Assembly: GCA_024449915.1 (NCBI GenBank)
Contig: JAMZAV010001457.1
Span: 186,001-250,000 of the forward strand
Reading direction: 5' to 3'
Length of the DNA stretch: 64,000 bases
Origin: Sweltsa coloradensis
Lineage: Eukaryota; Arthropoda; Insecta; Plecoptera; Chloroperlidae
The notes below the pieces were generated by a model that had not been told where the DNA came from, did not search any database, and saw nothing but the letters and a program-made list of their open reading frames with translations. Shown here piece by piece: positions 60,185-64,000 of this stretch. A program made the translations under genes and the position numbers. Positions within the stretch are counted from its first letter, which is position 1; each line of letters starts with the position of its first letter.

Positions 60185-60490
60185 CACAGTCAGCACAACC
60201 AGTAAGGGGGCTTCCCTCCCAACTCTGGTGCTCGGGAGACAAGAAATCCATGACTTACCCTGAATTCGAACCAGGACCCTTGGCAACAAGAGAAAAGCTG
60301 CCCCTTCTGTTGTTGCTTGGCCAGGGTGCCTCTTCATTCATTCTAAGAGAAAAGGTTAGAGATAGGAAGGGTGGAAAGTCACAACACAGCACAACCAGTG
60401 AGGGGGCTTCCCTCCTAGACTCTGGTGCTTGGGCCTGGATTTGAACCAAGACCCGTGGCAACGAGAGAGGCTGCCCTACTAATTGTGACT
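60185..60490. repeat. Two tandem ~196-bp units with tRNA B-box-like sequence
   Basis: AGCACAACCAGT(A/G)AGGG occurs at 60192 and 60388, and both copies continue through GGGGGCTTCCCTCC. Each has, on the minus strand, GGTTCGAATTC or GGTTCAAATCC, resembling a tRNA B box. It lies in the unpaired centre of the foldback. Probably SINE-derived. Confidence 0.5.
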
Positions 60491-60740
60491 GGGATTCGAA
60501 AATGAAAGGAAACAATACTACAAATTGCAAGCTCTTGGCTATAACACAGGCACATGTGCTATACTAGCTCTTGGCTGCAGGTGAAGAGGTTGAAGGAAAA
60601 GACGAGTACGGTCTAACAGGTTCATCACCTGCTAGGCACCCCCAGCAGGACAAGGAGTCAAAATTAATAAAATTAATTAAAATTAACTTAAAAATTTACA
60701 TTTACATTCATATCACAATTCATTCATTTCATATCATTCT

Positions 60741-60941
60741 TAAACCGTCGTTCCAACGTTAAGGCGGCTTTAAGCCTAACAATCGTGCAAATCGTGAAGA
60801 AAGCATAAAAATTGACAATGTTATTAAATATTAATATTATGATGACAAGGAATCCAGAAATAGATGGGCCCAGTTGAGATCACTCACGATTTGCGCGATT
60901 GTTAGGCTTTAAGCCGCCTCTATCCTTGGAATGATGGTTAA
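60741..60941. mobile_element. Miniature hairpin element nested in the foldback centre
   Basis: Left arm GGCGGCTTTAAGCCTAACAA...AAATCGTGA and right arm TCACGATTTG...TTGTTAGGCTTTAAGCCGCC are inverted repeats separated by about 75 bases. Class and target duplication not determined. Confidence 0.6.
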
Positions 60942-62250
60942 ATTGGCCAAACAATGGAACATACTTGCGAGATAATCACTACAATACTATCAAAGACGAA
61001 CCACATTAAAGTACAATATATAAATATTACAACATAACAAGGTTATTTATATCATCAAATATCAGTTTTAAGACATTTTTTCAATTATTTGTACACTTTA
61101 GAGTTCGTTTTTTGCTCTTCGCCAACAAACGACTGATGCCAATTGGATGAAATTTTCAGAGAACCTTTAAAATCTCTAATATTAGACTTTCGGAGAATTT
61201 AAGTGCAACCAAATAAATATATTACGTGAAAATCGCACTTTTCCACTTTTTCCTCTTTTGAAACTGAAAATCCTGTAAAATTGACTATTATGAAAACTAT
61301 CTTCAAAACACATTGCTGGTATGTTCTATTATTATACCAATTGCTTATATTGTTGGTTAAAATTACTTTCAAAATATAATTCTATGCTAACAAAAATGAC
61401 AAAATGAAGTTGAATTAAAAACATTGTTAAATAGCGCTCAATACACTGAAAATGTTCATCCTTCAATGCTTATTTTCTAAAACAACAATAAAATCTATAC
61501 ATTTTATAAGTATAGTTCATGAATATATTTTTTAAATCATAATCAGCAATATTTTTTTTTTGAATTTATGCTTGAATCACATTTTAGTGACATTATTTAA
61601 TTTATACTATTTTTGCCGTTTCCACAATGAAATCCTATGTTTATAAAAATTTAATTGTACATATAATAGAAAAAGCATACATTTAGGGCCTACCTACAAA
61701 TCGGTATTAAAAAATAAAATTAATTAACCGAGTTCCGAGTTATGTACATTTGAAGACAGTAGTGAGTAAGCGTTTCAATAATCGCACATTCAGAAACAAA
61801 ATGGCCTCTAAAAAAACATATACTACAAATCAAAGTGACGTACTACGAGTGGAGCTGTTTCACAAGGTGCGTACTAACACGTGGTCAAGTCAGATTGAGA
61901 TGTTCAGTGGGGTGAACAAAGTTTGTTACTAGAGGCCTTACAGGAATTATCTCCTGGTCTATTGATGATGCTTCAAGTTAGCCCGGGGTGACGACTGTGA
62001 CCGGATGGCGACAACAATTCATCTGAAAAATACACATACAGTATCGAAATGATTATTGGCTAAAATAAAAATAGAGCTATGGCCGCATGCTTAATTTGAC
62101 AACCCAGATTTCAAAGATGATATAAATACTATTGAAAAATGGTTTCACATAATTGCCGCACTCCACTTTATTAACTTGATCATTTTTAAATGTAATCTAG
62201 GCCTATATTTGCATAAAGATAAGATAAGATTATTCTTCAAATAGACAATT

Positions 62251-63536
62251 ATTTACAGTCGACAGAGTCCAAAATCGAGCCCTTCGCCTCATAACGGGAG
62301 CAGTGAAAACCACCCCAATTATCGCCAGGGAGTGGTTCAGCCAAATTGAGCCGCCTACAGCTAAGAAGAGAGCAGCGCGCGGTCCAACGGCACGAAAAAC
62401 TGGCGCGCCTAAACCCCGACAAATGGCTCAACTACTCAACCTCAAAAGTCAAGGCGCACACTAACTTTGCTGAAACAGTCCACCAACTGAAGAGTAAAAA
62501 CTGTCCTATCCTCCTAGAAGCACCACGTGCACCACTTGACGTACCACTCCCAGAGCTTCTGCCGGACAAGTCCAATCAGCTTGCCCCGGGGACCAAAATT
62601 GACGGCATCGAGAAGAAAGATGACCATGACCATAAAGAACTGAAAGAGCTTGCCGAGAAGCACCTGAAGAAGCACTTTCCTCTTCAAGAGTGGGTGCACA
62701 TCTTCACAGACGGCTCCTATGACTCGGCTACAAACAGAACAGGTTACGGCATCCACTGCATCTTCTTTGAAGAAGCCACTCCAATGGGAGTTGGCGAAAC
62801 ATACTTCGACGCTGAGGTCGCAGCCATTGCCAGGGCGGCCGAAAAAATCGCCGAGACCCCCGCCTTCCCCTCAACAAGACAAAATTTGTGATCCTAAGCG
62901 ACAGCGTCTCAGCCATCCAATTTGTCTCTCAAGCAGCGAACCTCCATCCTAAATCGCTGCTTTTCAAAAACTCCCTTGTCGGCATCTGACAGCAAAACAA
63001 ACTATTAGAGACTCAATGGATCCCCAGCCACTGCAAGATCATGGGGAATGAAAAGGCAGACTTCTTGGCCAAAAGTGCCACAAAAGCACCGCAACCACCA
63101 GCAGCGCCTCTCTCCTACCAAAATGTCAAAACTAAGATCAAGTCAACCACAAAAAGGATCTTCAGAAACACCACAGAAGAGACTTCACGACTAAAGAACT
63201 GGTGGACCGAGATCAAAAAAGGGCCAGACAAAGACTGGTCGAGGAAGACGGCCACCGCCCATTTCCGGCTTGTAACCGGTCACGACGTCTTGCAGCACCA
63301 CCTGCACCGCTTCAACATTACCAACGAACCGGCCACCTGCAAACTTTGTAATTTAGAAGATCAAGACAGAGCACATCTCTTCAGATGCGCCGCCCTCAAG
63401 AATGACATTGACTCCCTGCCCGATGACCTGAGCAGGATAGAAAAGGAGGCAGTCTTATATTGGATAGCAAGACAGAAGAATGGCTGAAAAAGCCAACTTT
63501 GCACAAGATCGAAAAAAAAAAAAAAAAAAAAAAAAA
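62251..63536 (+). mobile_element. 5'-truncated LINE with RNase H domain (I/R1-like group)
   Basis: Starts within the reverse-transcriptase C-terminus (VQNRALRLITGAVKTTPI at 62267-62320). A frameshift is followed by RLQLRREQ (62349). RNase H follows: FTDGSYD (62703), YFDAEVAAIARA (62803), then after a frameshift LSDSVSAI (62892) and WIPSHCKIMGNEKADFLAK (63019), giving the D-E-D-D set. A cysteine/histidine motif CKLCNLEDQDRAHLFRC lies at 63338-63390, with a stop at 63485-63487. A 24-base 3' UTR is followed by poly-A (63512-63535). Flanking ACAATTA (62244-62250, 63536-63542) is the probable target duplication. It interrupts the intron of zinc-finger copy 3. Confidence 0.85.
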
Positions 63537-63542
63537 CAATTA

Positions 63543-64000
63543 GGCTAAATCTACACAGAGATGTGCAAAGAGGTATACACTATAAAGGCCTATACATTAA
63601 TTTATAGGCAATTCTAACAAACAACATTCTAACACATACAATACAATCATATATAGAAGAAGTTTAGGGCTGCAGTTCAACTAGAGAAACTCAACAAGAT
63701 TTACACACTACTTGTAGCAGGTTCGTTTAGCCAAACCAAAGCGATATTTTGTGTAAAACTAGGATTTGAACCGTATTTCTATTGTGCAGTGCCTTCTTTG
63801 CCATCTTATTGGACCAAAGGCTTCTCAGAATTGACATTTTTAGTAACATCCATAATCTCTTAACCATATTCTAAATGCCTAACCATCTGGCGAGCAAGCA
63901 TACCCATCAACAACTCAACATCAGCTTTCTTACAAAAATTTTAAATCAAAGGAATCTTACCTACATAGATTGTGGCATGCAATAGCACTGGGGTTTAAAC
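63543..64000. other. Intron of zinc-finger copy 3
   Basis: From about 63670 it aligns with 39430-39735 of copy 2 and in part with 800-850 of copy 1 (ACTACTTGTAG(C/T)AGG). No coding exon before the window ends. Confidence 0.6.

Larger units (their letters stand above)
57604..61960. mobile_element. 4.36-kb foldback element inserted in zinc-finger copy 3
   Basis: Ends AGACCAG and CTGGTCT are flanked by ATTGT / ATTGA. Copies 1 and 2 show the uninterrupted sequence. The arms are ~1 kb diverged inverted repeats. 57604-57826 pairs with 61730-61960 (for example TCTGACTTGACCA), and about 58960-59765 pairs with 60950-61690 (TGTTCCATTATT and complement). The left arm holds an extra ~1.1 kb (57827-58960), part of which (57824-58322) is bounded by AACCTTTTGAAAAGT and its complement. 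No transposase was found. Confidence 0.75.
57428..62022 (-). pseudogene. C2H2 zinc-finger protein, copy 3, remnant of finger exon split by a foldback element
   Basis: 62022-61961 has the exon start (acceptor TTTTTCAG at 62023-62030, then ATGAATTG...CGCCATCCGGTCACAG) as in copies 1 and 2. 57603-57428 continues the linker (SSYTSNPGGSSRVKQHLRPH, then SSVEPREESFTDPPSLARRE). Homology stops at about 57428, exactly before the first finger, so no finger survives here. The two parts are separated by the 4357-bp foldback. The intron continues at 62031-62250 and 63543-64000. Confidence 0.75.

Overview
The window looks like a piece of a metazoan, probably invertebrate, nuclear genome. It is AT-rich and intron-bearing, about three quarters of it is mobile-element sequence, and it contains C2H2 zinc-finger genes, several non-LTR retrotransposon clades and many TIR DNA elements. 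There are no operons, bacterial genes or CRISPR arrays. I cannot name the species. The palindromic word TAGGCCTA is scattered through almost all non-coding sequence and is the most distinctive base-level signature.

The genic backbone is a tandem family of one C2H2 zinc-finger gene, always on the minus strand. Copy 1 runs from 13228 off the left edge: a long acidic N-terminal exon (13228-10848) built from four ~140-codon repeats with SUMO-acceptor-like IKQE motifs, a small exon (8860-8690) and a zinc-finger exon (569-1). All three junctions agree in splice signals and in reading phase. Copy 2 (44721-37382) has the same layout, three N-terminal repeats and about 17 fingers, but many single-base indels and no recognisable small exon. 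Copy 3 (62022-57428) is a relic: only the start of the finger exon remains, split by a 4.36-kb foldback element, and its intron holds a truncated LINE.

Between the copies lie nested mobile elements. Several have clean target-site duplications (TSDs): a Harbinger-like element (956-2458), hAT-like elements (3935-4635, 7465-8058, 9232-10182, 16699-18366, 39786-40058, 45474-46314), mariner-, piggyBac- and Mutator-like miniatures, and two long foldbacks (13446-16104, 57604-61960). Non-LTR elements include a nearly full-length CR1/Jockey-type LINE (48061-51375), a 5'-truncated RNase H-bearing LINE (62251-63536) and several C-terminal relics. A direct segmental duplication pairs 29.9-34.3 kb with 54.2-57.4 kb. 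A broken PIN/XPG-like gene lies at 20080-20837.

Two patterns go beyond routine annotation. First, at least five TIR elements each carry a private 12-16-bp motif repeated many times internally in both orientations (6480-6964, 21607-22996, 25508-27171, 46957-52992, 53153-54194). Second, eight paralogous alignments inside the window show plain TA in one copy where the other has TAGGCCTA (once TAGGCCCTA). This is what a footprint would look like after excision of a TA-targeting element with GG...CC ends. Three of the motif-iterating elements have exactly such termini (TA|GGGG...CCCC|TA), so the abundant octamer may be the scar of that transposon group.
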